Source: Ramlibacter sp.
GTDB taxonomy: Bacteria > Pseudomonadota > Gammaproteobacteria > Burkholderiales > Burkholderiaceae_C
DNA: 64,000 nucleotides
Assembly: GCA_019635415.1 (NCBI GenBank)
Contig: JAHBZN010000003.1
Span: 248,001 to 312,000, forward strand
Direction of reading: 5' to 3'
Shown in pieces: positions 8,205 through 15,513 of the stretch. Each line of letters starts with the position of its first letter. Position 1 is the first letter of the stretch. Position numbers and translations under genes: made by a program. The notes beneath the pieces are model-generated. The model was not told where the DNA came from. It made no database searches and saw only the letters and a program-made list of their open reading frames with translations.

Positions 8205-9032
8205 TCAGTGCAGCAGGCGCGGCAGCGCCAGGAAACCGAGCACCAGGCGGTCGAACTCGTCCGGCGCCTCGAGGTTCTGCAGGTGGCCTATGCCCTTCAT
8301 CTCCAGAAAGGTGCTGCCCGCGATGGCGCCGGCCATCTTCTTCATGACGGCGGGCGGGGCATTGCGGTCGTGCTCGCCCGCCACCAGCAGCGTGGGCACA
8401 TGGATCTGCGGCAGGCTGGCGCGGCGGTCGAAGGTGACGAGGCATTCGAGCGCTCGGCGGTAGGTGGACGGATTGACCTGGGCCATGCAGTGGGTGGCGA
8501 GCTGCACCCCCTCGGGCAGCGAGCCCGGACCGATCATCTGCGGCACCAGCTGCTCGGCCAGTTCGCCCATGGTGCGGCCCGCGTCCAGCGGCGCGGTGCG
8601 GCTGGCAATGAACTCCCTCTGCCAGTCGCCGTCGGGCTTGCCGAAGGAGGGCGAGGTGCCGCACAGGATGAGCTTGCTCACCAGTTCAGGCCGGCGCGCC
8701 ACCACCTCCTGCGCCACCATGCCGCCCATGCTGTGACCCAGCAGCGTCACGCCCCCACGCGAGTCGTTTCGCGGGTGGCGCGCCTCCCCGGAGGGGCTGC
8801 CACTGTCGCTCAGCGCCTCGATCAGGCGGATGCAGGCCTCGGCCAGGCCCTTGAAGGTGTAGGGCTCGATCGAGGCGCTGCGGCCGTAGCCCGGCATGTC
8901 CCAGGCGACGGCGCGGTAGCCGCTGGAGGCCAGCGTCTCGACCTGCGGCGCAAACGCCAGATGGCCGCCACCAATGCCGTGCAGCATCAGCACGGTGGGG
9001 CCGCTGCCCAGGGCGGTGAAGGTGGGAATCAA
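8205..9032 (-). CDS. alpha/beta hydrolase, candidate N-formylmaleamate deformylase-like
   Basis: A 275-residue alpha/beta hydrolase. Visible are the oxyanion LHGIGGG near residue 15, the nucleophile elbow GHSMGG with Ser101, the acid in AGEHDRNAP and the catalytic His in GIGHLQNLEAP. TTG 9032 is chosen because GGAG lies six bases upstream and the frame further upstream only reads through the neighbouring gene. It follows the NicX-like gene by 16 bases. In nicotinate and picolinate pathways the step after NicX is NicD, an alpha/beta hydrolase that removes formate from N-formylmaleamate. This gene occupies that position, but overall similarity to NicD as I recall it is not close, so this is a context inference. 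A C-C bond hydrolase or an esterase are alternatives. Confidence 0.75.
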   Translation of the reverse strand: MIPTFTALGSGPTVLMLHGIGGGHLAFAPQVETLASSGYRAVAWDMPGYGRSASIEPYTFKGLAEACIRLIEALSDSGSPSGEARHPRNDSRGGVTLLGHSMGGMVAQEVVARRPELVSKLILCGTSPSFGKPDGDWQREFIASRTAPLDAGRTMGELAEQLVPQMIGPGSLPEGVQLATHCMAQVNPSTYRRALECLVTFDRRASLPQIHVPTLLVAGEHDRNAPPAVMKKMAGAIAGSTFLEMKGIGHLQNLEAPDEFDRLVLGFLALPRLLH

Positions 9033-9048
9033 CGGGCGCTCCCAGTGT

Positions 9049-10110
9049 TCATGCCACCACGCGGCCCGCGTCCACCACGGTGGCTCCGTCGAGCTGCACG
9101 GTGCACTGGCGCATCGGCAGGTCGAAGTGCCCCGCGGTGTAGCGCCCCGCGACCTCGTTGGCGCCGGTGCTGTAGAGGAAGTTGCCGGCAAAGGCGCGCA
9201 GCTCGGTGCCGTTGAAGTCGCGCTTGTCGTACAGAGCCATGCTGTCCCAGCGGGCCGCAGGATTGAGGCCGTAGCCGACGTGGCTCACGGCATAGGCCTC
9301 GCGGTCGGTGTCATCGCGCGCCCAGGCGGCGATGTAGCTGCGCATGAGCTCGGCGTCGACGCCGCTGCCCTCGATGCGGGTGATGTAGTCGTTCTCGATG
9401 GTCAGCGCAACGGGGCGTTCGATGTAGCGCTTGAAGGTCAGGTTCACGTCGCCCTCTGCCAGCACCAGCGTGCCATTGACGCTGCCGGCCGCCGGGAATG
9501 CCAGGGCCAGGCCACCGGGCCAGTGCGTCATGGTGCCGGGGCGCGTGGTGGTGCCCCAGTTGCCGCCGGCCGTGGCGCCCCGTAGCGAGATGGACAGGTC
9601 GGTGCCGGCCGCCGAGGTGACGCGCATGGCCGTCGCCGCGCGCAGGCGCTTGACGTGGGCCTTGACCAGCGGCTCCAGGGCCTCGTCGGGCAGCAGCCGG
9701 GCCAGCGCCTCGGGGTGCTCGTTGCTCACGTACACCACGCGCGGCTGCGTGCCGCCAGCGCCCTGGAGGATGGCCGGCAGCTCCGGCGCATGCATGAGCC
9801 CTTCGACGGTGCAGTCCAGCACCAGCGTGCAACCGGCCAGCGCGTTGACCACGGGCGCTATGTTTTGAATAGCACAAGACGCCCCGGTGGAGCGGGCTAC
9901 AGGCTGTTTTGATTCAAAAACACTGGGCAGGACCAGGCTGAACACCCGGGCCCCCACGCGCGCCGCGGCAAGCCGGGCCAGCTCCAGCAGCACGGGACGG
10001 CTCTGGCTTTCACCCAGCACGGCCACGGTGTCGCCCGGCTGGACGGCGCAGCGGCGCAACAGGGTCTCGAAGGCGTCGAGCCATGCAGGCTCCAGTTTTT
10101 CTTGCAGCAT
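9049..10110 (-). CDS. NicX-like 2,5-dihydroxypyridine 5,6-dioxygenase family protein
   Basis: A 353-residue member of the NicX/M29-like family. The C-terminal half matches the NicX pattern closely: HWPGGLALAFP, GTLVLAEGDVNL, YAVSHVGYGLNPAARW, RAFAGNFLYSTGANEVAG and GHFDLPMRQC. The iron ligands correspond to His277, His328 and Asp330, the His-His-Asp set known for NicX. NicX opens the ring of 2,5-dihydroxypyridine to N-formylmaleamate. ATG 10110 has GGAAAC upstream; an in-frame ATG at 10137 lies in the operator. Residues about 64-86 (FESKQPVAR to AIQNIAP) are encoded by a dispersed mini-repeat that has been accommodated in frame. The gene heads a leftward operon divergent from the flavin reductase gene and is probably controlled by the MarR protein. 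Confidence 0.82.
   Translation of the reverse strand: MLQEKLEPAWLDAFETLLRRCAVQPGDTVAVLGESQSRPVLLELARLAAARVGARVFSLVLPSVFESKQPVARSTGASCAIQNIAPVVNALAGCTLVLDCTVEGLMHAPELPAILQGAGGTQPRVVYVSNEHPEALARLLPDEALEPLVKAHVKRLRAATAMRVTSAAGTDLSISLRGATAGGNWGTTTRPGTMTHWPGGLALAFPAAGSVNGTLVLAEGDVNLTFKRYIERPVALTIENDYITRIEGSGVDAELMRSYIAAWARDDTDREAYAVSHVGYGLNPAARWDSMALYDKRDFNGTELRAFAGNFLYSTGANEVAGRYTAGHFDLPMRQCTVQLDGATVVDAGRVVA
9855..9920 (-). repeat. dispersed mini-repeat, copy B (inside the NicX-like gene)
   Basis: On the plus strand this copy reads GCTATGTTTTGAATAGC, a GC-rich middle, then GGGCTACAGG and TTTTGATTCAAAA. It lies wholly inside a coding sequence and keeps the frame open. Confidence 0.65.
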
Positions 10111-10134
10111 GATGTTTCCGTTCAGGTCATAATA

Positions 10135-10148
10135 CATGAAATTTCATG
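10135..10148. promoter_or_regulatory. perfect 14-bp palindrome, probable MarR operator
   Basis: CATGAAATTTCATG is a perfect palindrome between the divergent NicX-like and flavin reductase genes. A TATAAT-like CATAAT lies just before it (10128-10133). MarR-family repressors bind short AT-rich palindromes such as this, and a MarR gene is third in the divergent unit. Confidence 0.55.
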
Positions 10149-10669
10149 AAATCAGCTTCGTGAATCCACCCCGCAAAGCCCTGCCCCCCGCGTTCTCCAC
10201 CCTGGAGTTCCGCTCCGCGTTGGGCATGTTCGCCACCGGGGTGACCATCGTCACGGCCCGCACCGCGGCGGGGGACCTGATCGGGCTCACGGCCAACTCG
10301 TTCAACTCGGTGTCGCTGGACCCGCCGCTGGTGCTGTGGAGCCTGGCCCGCGCCGCCGGCTCGATGCCGGCGTTCAGCACCGGTTCGCACTACGCCATCA
10401 ACATCCTGGGCTCGCACCAGAAGGACCTGGCCGAGCGCTTTGCCCTCAAGGGCGCCGACCGCTGGGGCGGCGTCACCTTCGTCGAAGGCACGGGCGGCGC
10501 GCCTCTGATCGCGGGGGCGGCCGCCACGTTCGAGTGCTTCAACCGCAGCCGCTACGAGGAAGGCGACCACGTCATCTTCGTAGGCGAAGTCGAGCGCTGC
10601 GCCCACGCCCCGGGCGTGTCGCCACTGCTGTTCCATGGCGGGCGCTTCTTCACGGAGCACCCGCTGTGA
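10136..10669 (+). CDS. flavin reductase family protein (FMN/FAD:NAD(P)H)
   Basis: A 177-residue flavin reductase-like split-barrel protein. The family hallmarks are FRSALGMFATGVTIVTA, LTANSFNSVSLDPPLVLW (flavin-binding S/T-rich loop), HYAINILGSHQKDLAERFA and a C-terminal LLFHGGRFF. Such proteins supply reduced flavin to a separate monooxygenase, and the acyl-CoA-dehydrogenase-like protein of the divergent operon is the obvious candidate partner. The start is uncertain. ATG 10136 lies inside the operator palindrome, close enough to the likely -10 to be near or upstream of the transcript start. GTG 10160 would also give a complete domain. The stop overlaps the GTG start of the MarR gene, so the two are co-translated. 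Confidence 0.82.
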   Translation: MKFHEISFVNPPRKALPPAFSTLEFRSALGMFATGVTIVTARTAAGDLIGLTANSFNSVSLDPPLVLWSLARAAGSMPAFSTGSHYAINILGSHQKDLAERFALKGADRWGGVTFVEGTGGAPLIAGAAATFECFNRSRYEEGDHVIFVGEVERCAHAPGVSPLLFHGGRFFTEHPL

Positions 10670-11160
10670 GTGAGCCGCAGCCGGTGGCGCGCCGCCGCGC
10701 GGCCGGCCCGGGCCGGCGCGGCCCGCGGCAGGGCGGCGGCACGCGCTTCGTGGACGGTTACCTGGGCTATCTGCTCGGGCAGGCCAACCACGCGCTGTAC
10801 AAGGACTTCGACGCCCATGTGCGGGCCGCGGGCCTGAGCAGCATCGAATGGCGCGTGCTGGCCACGTTGCACGACGGCGAGCCGCTCACGGTAAGCCAGC
10901 TGGCGCTGGACGTGTTGAGCAAGCAGCCCACGGTGACCAAGCTGGTGCAGCGCATGGCCGGCCAGGGCTGGGTCGACCTGCATGCCGACGCCACCGACCA
11001 GCGGCGCACCCTGGTGGCCGCCACGGCGCTGGGCAAGCGCCTGGTCAAACCCCTGATCGAGGAGGCCCGGCTGCACGAAGCCCGCATGCTGCGGGCGCTG
11101 GGCGCCACCGAAAAGGTGGCGCTGCGCAAGCTGCTCGAGAAGCTGGCTCACGGCGACTGA
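10666..11160 (+). CDS. MarR-family transcriptional regulator
   Basis: A 164-residue MarR protein starting at GTG 10666, which overlaps the flavin reductase stop (GTGA). An Arg-rich N-terminal tail is followed by the winged-helix domain: SSIEWRVLATLHDG, LTVSQLALDVLSKQPTVTKLVQRM (recognition helix) and a wing ending DQRRTLVAATALG. MarR proteins of this kind (NicR, BpsR) repress nicotinate catabolic genes and are released by a pathway intermediate. The genetic position and the palindrome at 10135-10148 suggest autoregulation and control of the divergent NicX operon. The inducer is unknown. Confidence 0.88.
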   Translation: MSEPQPVARRRAAGPGRRGPRQGGGTRFVDGYLGYLLGQANHALYKDFDAHVRAAGLSSIEWRVLATLHDGEPLTVSQLALDVLSKQPTVTKLVQRMAGQGWVDLHADATDQRRTLVAATALGKRLVKPLIEEARLHEARMLRALGATEKVALRKLLEKLAHGD

Positions 11161-11162
11161 GC

Positions 11163-11179
11163 CGCGGGCTCAGCCCGCG
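11163..11179. terminator. GC-rich hairpin between convergent genes
   Basis: CGCGGGC and GCCCGCG form a 7-bp stem with a 3-base loop between the marR stop and the end of the convergent S-formylglutathione hydrolase gene. There is no T tract on either side, so its terminator function is uncertain. Confidence 0.35.
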
Positions 11180-12027
11180 CCCAGCCCCTGCGCATGAAAG
11201 CGCAGGTGGTCCCCCATGAAGGTCTGGATGAAGTAGTAGCCGTGGTCGTAGCCCTGGTGGCGGCGCAGCGTCAGCGGCTGGCCGGCCTGCTGGCAGGCGG
11301 CCTCGAAGCGGTGCGGGTGCAGCTGTTCGGCCAGGAACTTGTCGCCCAGCCCCTGGTCGATGAGAAGGCCCCCGGGGTACGGCGCCGCGGTCTGCCGCGC
11401 CATCAGCGCGCTGGCGTCATGGGCCTCCCAGGCCCGGGTGTCCGCGCCGAGGTAGCCGGCAAAGGCCTTCTGCCCCCACGGGCACTGGGTCGGCGCGCAG
11501 ATGGGCGCGAAGGCCGACAGCGTGCTGAAAACGCCCGGGTGGCGCAGCGCCAGCGTGAGCGCGCCATGCCCTCCCATGGAGTGGCCAAACAGGCCCACCC
11601 GCCCGCCGTCGATCGGCAGCTCTGCCCTGAGCAGCGGTAGCAGCTCCTTCATGAGCCAGCTTTCCATGCGCCAGTTCCGGGCCCACGGCGCCTGGGTGGC
11701 GTCGAGGTAGAAGCCCGCGCCCACGCCGAAGTCCCAGGCGTCGGCCTCGCCGGGCACGCCCGCGCCGCGCGGGCTGGTGTCGGGCGCGAGCAGCGCGAGG
11801 CCAAGCTGCGCCGCCAGCTGCTGCGCGCCGGCCTTGACCGCAAAGGTCTCCTCGTTGCAGGTCAGCCCCGCCAGGTACAGCAGGGCCGGCACGCGGGCGC
11901 CGGCCAGGGCCTGCGGCGGCAGGTAGACCGAGAACTTCATGGGCAGGCCGGTCTCGGCCGAGGTGTGCTGGCAAAAGCGCTGCACGCCGCCGAAGCACGG
12001 GTGCTCGCCGAGCGTCTGCAGGTCCAT
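11170..12027 (-). CDS. fghA: S-formylglutathione hydrolase
   Basis: A 285-residue esterase-D-family enzyme. It hydrolyses S-formylglutathione to formate and glutathione in the cytoplasm, the second step of glutathione-dependent formaldehyde detoxification. Diagnostic segments are LYLAGLTCNEETF, LLAPDTSPRGAGVPGE, GAGFYLDAT, the nucleophile motif GLFGHSMGGHGAL, SAFAPICAPTQCPWGQKAF, the acid in IDQGLGDKFL and the catalytic His in YDHGYYFI. ATG 12027 overlaps the stop of the upstream dehydrogenase gene as TGATG, so the two enzymes are translationally coupled. The family assignment is firm. Confidence 0.95.
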   Translation of the reverse strand: MDLQTLGEHPCFGGVQRFCQHTSAETGLPMKFSVYLPPQALAGARVPALLYLAGLTCNEETFAVKAGAQQLAAQLGLALLAPDTSPRGAGVPGEADAWDFGVGAGFYLDATQAPWARNWRMESWLMKELLPLLRAELPIDGGRVGLFGHSMGGHGALTLALRHPGVFSTLSAFAPICAPTQCPWGQKAFAGYLGADTRAWEAHDASALMARQTAAPYPGGLLIDQGLGDKFLAEQLHPHRFEAACQQAGQPLTLRRHQGYDHGYYFIQTFMGDHLRFHAQGLGAG

Positions 12028-13133
12028 CAGTACAGCACCACGCCGCGGATGGACTCCCCGCGCTTCATGAGCTCGAACCCCTGGTTGATGTCCTCCAGCG
12101 GCATGGTGTGGGTGATCAGGTCGTCGATGTTGATCTTGCCTTCCATGTACCAGTCGACGATCTTCGGCACGTCGGTGCGGCCGCGGGCGCCGCCAAAGGC
12201 CGAGCCTTCCCACTTGCGGCCGGTGACGAGCTGGAATGGCCGCGTACTGATCTCGGCGCCGGCCTCGGCGACGCCGATGATGATGCTGCGGCCCCAGCCC
12301 TTGTGCGTGCATTCCAGCGCCTGGCGCATGACCTGCGTGTTGCCGATGCACTCGAAGCTGTAGTCTGCCCCGCCGTCGGTGAGCTGCACGATGGCGTCGA
12401 CCACGTTGTCGACCTCCCGGGGGTTGATGAAGTGCGTCATGCCGAACTTGCGCGCCATGGCCTGGCGCGCGGGGTTGATGTCCACGCCGATGATCTTGTC
12501 GGCGCCCACCATCTTCGCCCCCTGGATCACGTTCAGGCCGATGCCGCCCAGGCCGAACACCACCACGTTGGCGCCCGCTTCCACTTTGGCGGTGAAGATC
12601 ACCGCGCCGATGCCGGTGGTCACGCCGCAGCCGATGTAGCAGACCTTGTCGAACGGCGCGTCCTCGCGGATGCGCGCCAGCGCGATCTCGGGGGCCACGG
12701 TGTAGTTGCTGAAGGTGCTGGTGCCCATGTAGTGCGCGATGGGCTTGCCGTCCAGGCTGAAGCGGCTGGTGCCATCAGGCATGAGGCCCTTGCCCTGGGT
12801 GCCGCGGATCAGCTGGCACAGGTTGGTCTTGCGGCTCAGGCAGAACTTGCACTGGCGGCACTCGGGCGTGTAGAGGGGGATGACGTGGTCGCCTTTCTTC
12901 AGCGTGGTCACGCCGGGGCCGACGTCCACCACGATGCCCGCGCCCTCGTGGCCCAGGATGGCCGGGAAGATGCCTTCGGGGTCGGCCCCCGAGAGGGTGT
13001 ACCAGTCGGTGTGGCACAGGCCGGTGGCCTTGATCTCGACCAGGACCTCGCCGAATTTCGGTCCCTCGAGGTCGACCGTCTCGATGGTCAGGGGCGCGCC
13101 GGATTTCCAGGCGACTGCTGCTTTGGTTTTCAT
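12027..13133 (-). CDS. adhC: S-(hydroxymethyl)glutathione dehydrogenase (class III alcohol dehydrogenase)
   Basis: A 368-residue zinc-dependent dehydrogenase that oxidises the formaldehyde-glutathione adduct (and reduces S-nitrosoglutathione). Catalytic zinc ligands are in TGLCHTDWYT and LGHEGAG. The structural zinc is held by the cysteines of PECRQCKFCLSRKTNLC. The Rossmann motif is VFGLGGIGLNVIQG, and the class III hallmark is CGVTTGIGAV. Length and motifs are full. ATG 13133 is the only sensible start. It forms an operon with the hydrolase downstream and diverges from the exporter gene. Formaldehyde could come from oxidative N- or O-demethylation by oxygenases such as those at 23-25 kb, but that is speculation; these are housekeeping genes in many proteobacteria. 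Confidence 0.96.
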   Translation of the reverse strand: MKTKAAVAWKSGAPLTIETVDLEGPKFGEVLVEIKATGLCHTDWYTLSGADPEGIFPAILGHEGAGIVVDVGPGVTTLKKGDHVIPLYTPECRQCKFCLSRKTNLCQLIRGTQGKGLMPDGTSRFSLDGKPIAHYMGTSTFSNYTVAPEIALARIREDAPFDKVCYIGCGVTTGIGAVIFTAKVEAGANVVVFGLGGIGLNVIQGAKMVGADKIIGVDINPARQAMARKFGMTHFINPREVDNVVDAIVQLTDGGADYSFECIGNTQVMRQALECTHKGWGRSIIIGVAEAGAEISTRPFQLVTGRKWEGSAFGGARGRTDVPKIVDWYMEGKINIDDLITHTMPLEDINQGFELMKRGESIRGVVLY

Positions 13134-13181
13134 GGGTTCCCCGCGAAGTTTCAGAGTGGATCCAAGGCTACCATCGTCACC

Positions 13182-14117
13182 ATGACCGAGCGTAAAACCC
13201 ACCTGGATTCCCTCTCCATTTCCCTGCTGGTGGTGTGCTGCCTTTTCTGGGGCTTCCAGCAGATCCTGATCAAGACCACCGTGGGGGAGGTGCCCCCGCT
13301 GTGGCAGGCGTCGCTTCGCATGGTGGGCGCCACCGCGCTGCTGTGGGGCTGGTGCGTGCTGCGCGGCGTGAAGCTGTTCGAGCGCGATGGGTCGCTGCGC
13401 GCGGGGCTGCTGGCCGGCGCCCTGTTTGCCGGCGAGTTCTGCTGCATCTACCTGGGGCTGATGAACACCACGGCCTCCCGCCTCACGGTGTTCCTCTACA
13501 CCTCGCCCTTCGTGGTGGCGCTGCTGCTGCCCCGGCTGGTGCCGTCGGAGACGCTGCGCCCGGTGCAGTGGGTGGGACTGGGCATCGCGTTTGCCGCGGT
13601 GGCCGTGGCCTTCAGCGAGGGCTTCCTGCACGGCTCGACGCGCAGCCAGCTCGTGGGTGACGCGCTGGCCCTGGCCGCGGGCACGCTCTGGGGGCTGACC
13701 ACGCTGGTGATTCGCGCCAGCCGCATGGGCCACATCAGTGCCGAGAAGACGCTGTTCTACCAGGTGGGCGTGACCGCGGTGGTGGCGCCGCTGCTGTCGC
13801 TCGCGCTGGGCGAGCCCTGGGGCCTGGCCTATTCGACGCAGGCCTGGGTGTCCATCGGCCTGCAGACCGCGGTGGGTGCGTTTGCGAGCTACCTCACCTG
13901 GATGTGGCTGCTCAGGCACTACCCGGCCACGCAGATGAGCTCGTTCACCTTTCTCACGCCGCTATTCGCGCTGGTGTTCGGCGTGGTGCTGCTCGGCGAG
14001 CCACTGACACTGCAGCTGGTGCTGGCGCTCGCCGGCGTGGCCGTGGGCATCGTGCTGGTGAACCGCAAGGCGGCCCCCGCGCCGCAGCCCCGCTCTGCTA
14101 CGATTTCCGAGCCTTGA
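13182..14117 (+). CDS. EamA/DMT-superfamily transporter
   Basis: A 311-residue inner-membrane protein with about ten hydrophobic segments arranged as two EamA repeats (roughly 15-145 and 160-300). Hallmarks are the first helix CCLFWGFQQILIK, LTVFLYTSPFVVALLLP at the end of repeat one, and SSFTFLTPLFALVFGVVLLGEPLTLQ in repeat two. The substrate cannot be predicted; the family exports amino acids, nucleosides and drugs. ATG 13182 is 48 bases from the divergent dehydrogenase start, leaving little room for separate promoters. Its stop overlaps the TTG start of the RutR-like regulator, so it may be co-transcribed with the regulator and belong functionally to the next cluster. Confidence 0.88.
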   Translation: MTERKTHLDSLSISLLVVCCLFWGFQQILIKTTVGEVPPLWQASLRMVGATALLWGWCVLRGVKLFERDGSLRAGLLAGALFAGEFCCIYLGLMNTTASRLTVFLYTSPFVVALLLPRLVPSETLRPVQWVGLGIAFAAVAVAFSEGFLHGSTRSQLVGDALALAAGTLWGLTTLVIRASRMGHISAEKTLFYQVGVTAVVAPLLSLALGEPWGLAYSTQAWVSIGLQTAVGAFASYLTWMWLLRHYPATQMSSFTFLTPLFALVFGVVLLGEPLTLQLVLALAGVAVGIVLVNRKAAPAPQPRSATISEP

Positions 14118-14740
14118 AAACTCCCACCCGCAAGCCGCGCGAAAACCGCGAACGCATCCTCGCCGCGATCCGCGAGGCGGCCATTGCCGAGTTCAGCCAG
14201 AACGGGCTCAAGGGCACCTCGACCCAGGCCATCGCCGCCCGCGCCGGCCTGACCAAGCCGCAGCTGCACTACTACATCAAGGGCAAGGAAGAACTCTACG
14301 AGGAGCTGCTGCTGTCCGTGATGTCGGACTGGAAAGGCATGTTCGACGCCGGCTCCACCGATCCGGGCAAGGTGCTGGGAGACTACATCCGCTCCAAGAT
14401 CGACCAGGCCTTCGACAAGCCGGAGGTGTCGCGCATCTTCACGCGCGAGGTGCTCGACGGCGGCCACAACCTCGAGAAATTCTGGCCCGAGTCGCGCCAG
14501 CGCACGCAGGAGAAGGTCAACATCATCAACGGCTGGATCGCGCGCGGCCTGATGAAGCCGGTGGACCCCCATGTGCTGTTGATGAGCATCTGGTCGATGA
14601 CGCAGTTCTACGCCGACTCGGCGGTCCAGGTGCGCCAGCTCGTCAGCCCCGGCCAGCCGGGCTGGCAGCCCGACCGCGAGGCCCTGGTGCGCGAGCTCTG
14701 CGCGCTGCTGCTGCGCGGCTGCGGCATCCGCACCCCCTGA
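14114..14740 (+). CDS. TetR-family regulator, RutR-like
   Basis: A 208-residue TetR protein starting at TTG 14114, overlapping the exporter stop (TTGA). The N-terminal helix-turn-helix is typical (RERILAAIREAAIAEFSQNG, TSTQAIAARAGLTKPQLHYY). The C-terminal ligand domain closely follows E. coli RutR: VDPHVLLMSIWSMTQFYADS parallels the IDPQHLIFMIWASTQHYAD segment as I recall it. RutR senses uracil/thymine and controls pyrimidine and purine catabolism and transport. This one immediately precedes a perfect inverted repeat (14794-14828) and the catabolic gene cluster, so it probably regulates that cluster in response to the substrate or an intermediate. The family is certain; the ligand is inferred. 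Confidence 0.9.
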   Translation: MKTPTRKPRENRERILAAIREAAIAEFSQNGLKGTSTQAIAARAGLTKPQLHYYIKGKEELYEELLLSVMSDWKGMFDAGSTDPGKVLGDYIRSKIDQAFDKPEVSRIFTREVLDGGHNLEKFWPESRQRTQEKVNIINGWIARGLMKPVDPHVLLMSIWSMTQFYADSAVQVRQLVSPGQPGWQPDREALVRELCALLLRGCGIRTP

Positions 14741-14753
14741 GGGCCCCACCCGC

Positions 14754-14771
14754 GCCCGCCCGGCGGGCTTG
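14754..14771 (+). terminator. weak hairpin after the RutR-like gene
   Basis: GCCCGCC and GGCGGGC flank a single C and are followed by TTGTT. The stem can form only with a shortened pairing because the loop is tiny. It lies 14 bases past the TetR stop and could separate the regulator from the downstream operon. Confidence 0.4.
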
Positions 14772-14828
14772 TTCACTGGCACAGTGATTGCTTATTCTGA
14801 CCAATCGATCAAATTGATTGGTCAGAAT
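14769..14828 (+). promoter_or_regulatory. promoter with 13-bp inverted-repeat operator for the catabolic cluster
   Basis: ATTCTGACCAATC (14794-14806) and its exact complement GATTGGTCAGAAT (14816-14828) flank a 9-base AT-rich centre. The half-sites contain TGACCAAT, reminiscent of the TTGACCA half-site of RutR. A possible -35 TTGTTC (14769-14774) and -10 TATTCT (14793-14798) with 18-base spacing overlap the left arm. The first gene starts about 97 bases downstream. The inverted repeat is seen directly; promoter and operator roles are inferred. Confidence 0.6.
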
Positions 14829-14925
14829 TGAATACGCAAGCCCACACCTCCGCCCGGCGCGCTGACGCCCCGCACAGTTCAGGTGCGCCGCTCACGCTGG
14901 CGGTGCGCGCTCGCCGGTAGCCGCC

Positions 14926-15513
14926 ATGCACGTCCTGGTTGTCTATTGCCACCCGGTGGAAACCAGTTTCGCGGCGGCGCTGCACGAGGAGGTGCTGCGC
15001 AACCTCACGGCTGCCGGCCACACCGTGGACGACTGCGACCTCTATGCCGAGGGCTTCAACCCGGTGCTGTCGCGCGAGGAGCGGCTGGGCTACCACGACG
15101 TGCCGTCCAACCAGCTCGCGCTGGCGCCCTATGTCGAGCGGCTGCGGCGCGCAGAGGCCATCGTGTTCTGTTTCCCGACCTGGTGCTTCGGCCTGCCCGC
15201 CATGCTCAAGGGCTTCTTCGACCGGCTGTTCATGCCCGGGGTGGCCTTTGACATCAGCGACCCCGCCAACGTGAAGCCGATGCTCACCCACATCCGGCGC
15301 ATCTCGGCCGTGGTGACCTATGGCCGGCCGCGCTGGGTGGCCTGGTACATGGGCGATCCGCCGCGCAAGATCATCACGCGCTACATGCGGCGCCTGACCG
15401 GCAACGCCGCGAAGGCGGACTTCCACGCCTGCTACCACATGAACGTGGCCACGCCGCCGCGCCTGAGCGCCTTCAAGCGCCGCGTCGGCGAGGCCATGGC
15501 GAGGTTCGCATGA
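14926..15513 (+). CDS. NAD(P)H oxidoreductase, flavodoxin-like (NQO1/KefF family)
   Basis: A 195-residue flavodoxin-fold protein. The N-terminal strand and phosphate loop are VLVVYCHPVETSFAAAL. The central flavin-binding segment is IVFCFPTWCFGLPAMLKGFFDRLF, the signature of the NQO1/ModaB family (PxWxFxxPAxLKGxxDR). These enzymes transfer electrons from NAD(P)H to quinones, azo compounds or partner proteins via FMN/FAD. It is the first gene of the cluster, and its stop overlaps the next start (ATGA at 15510). The cluster has two Rieske oxygenases but no classical reductase, so a role as electron supplier has to be considered, though I know of no precedent for this family feeding Rieske centres. 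Confidence 0.85.
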   Translation: MHVLVVYCHPVETSFAAALHEEVLRNLTAAGHTVDDCDLYAEGFNPVLSREERLGYHDVPSNQLALAPYVERLRRAEAIVFCFPTWCFGLPAMLKGFFDRLFMPGVAFDISDPANVKPMLTHIRRISAVVTYGRPRWVAWYMGDPPRKIITRYMRRLTGNAAKADFHACYHMNVATPPRLSAFKRRVGEAMARFA

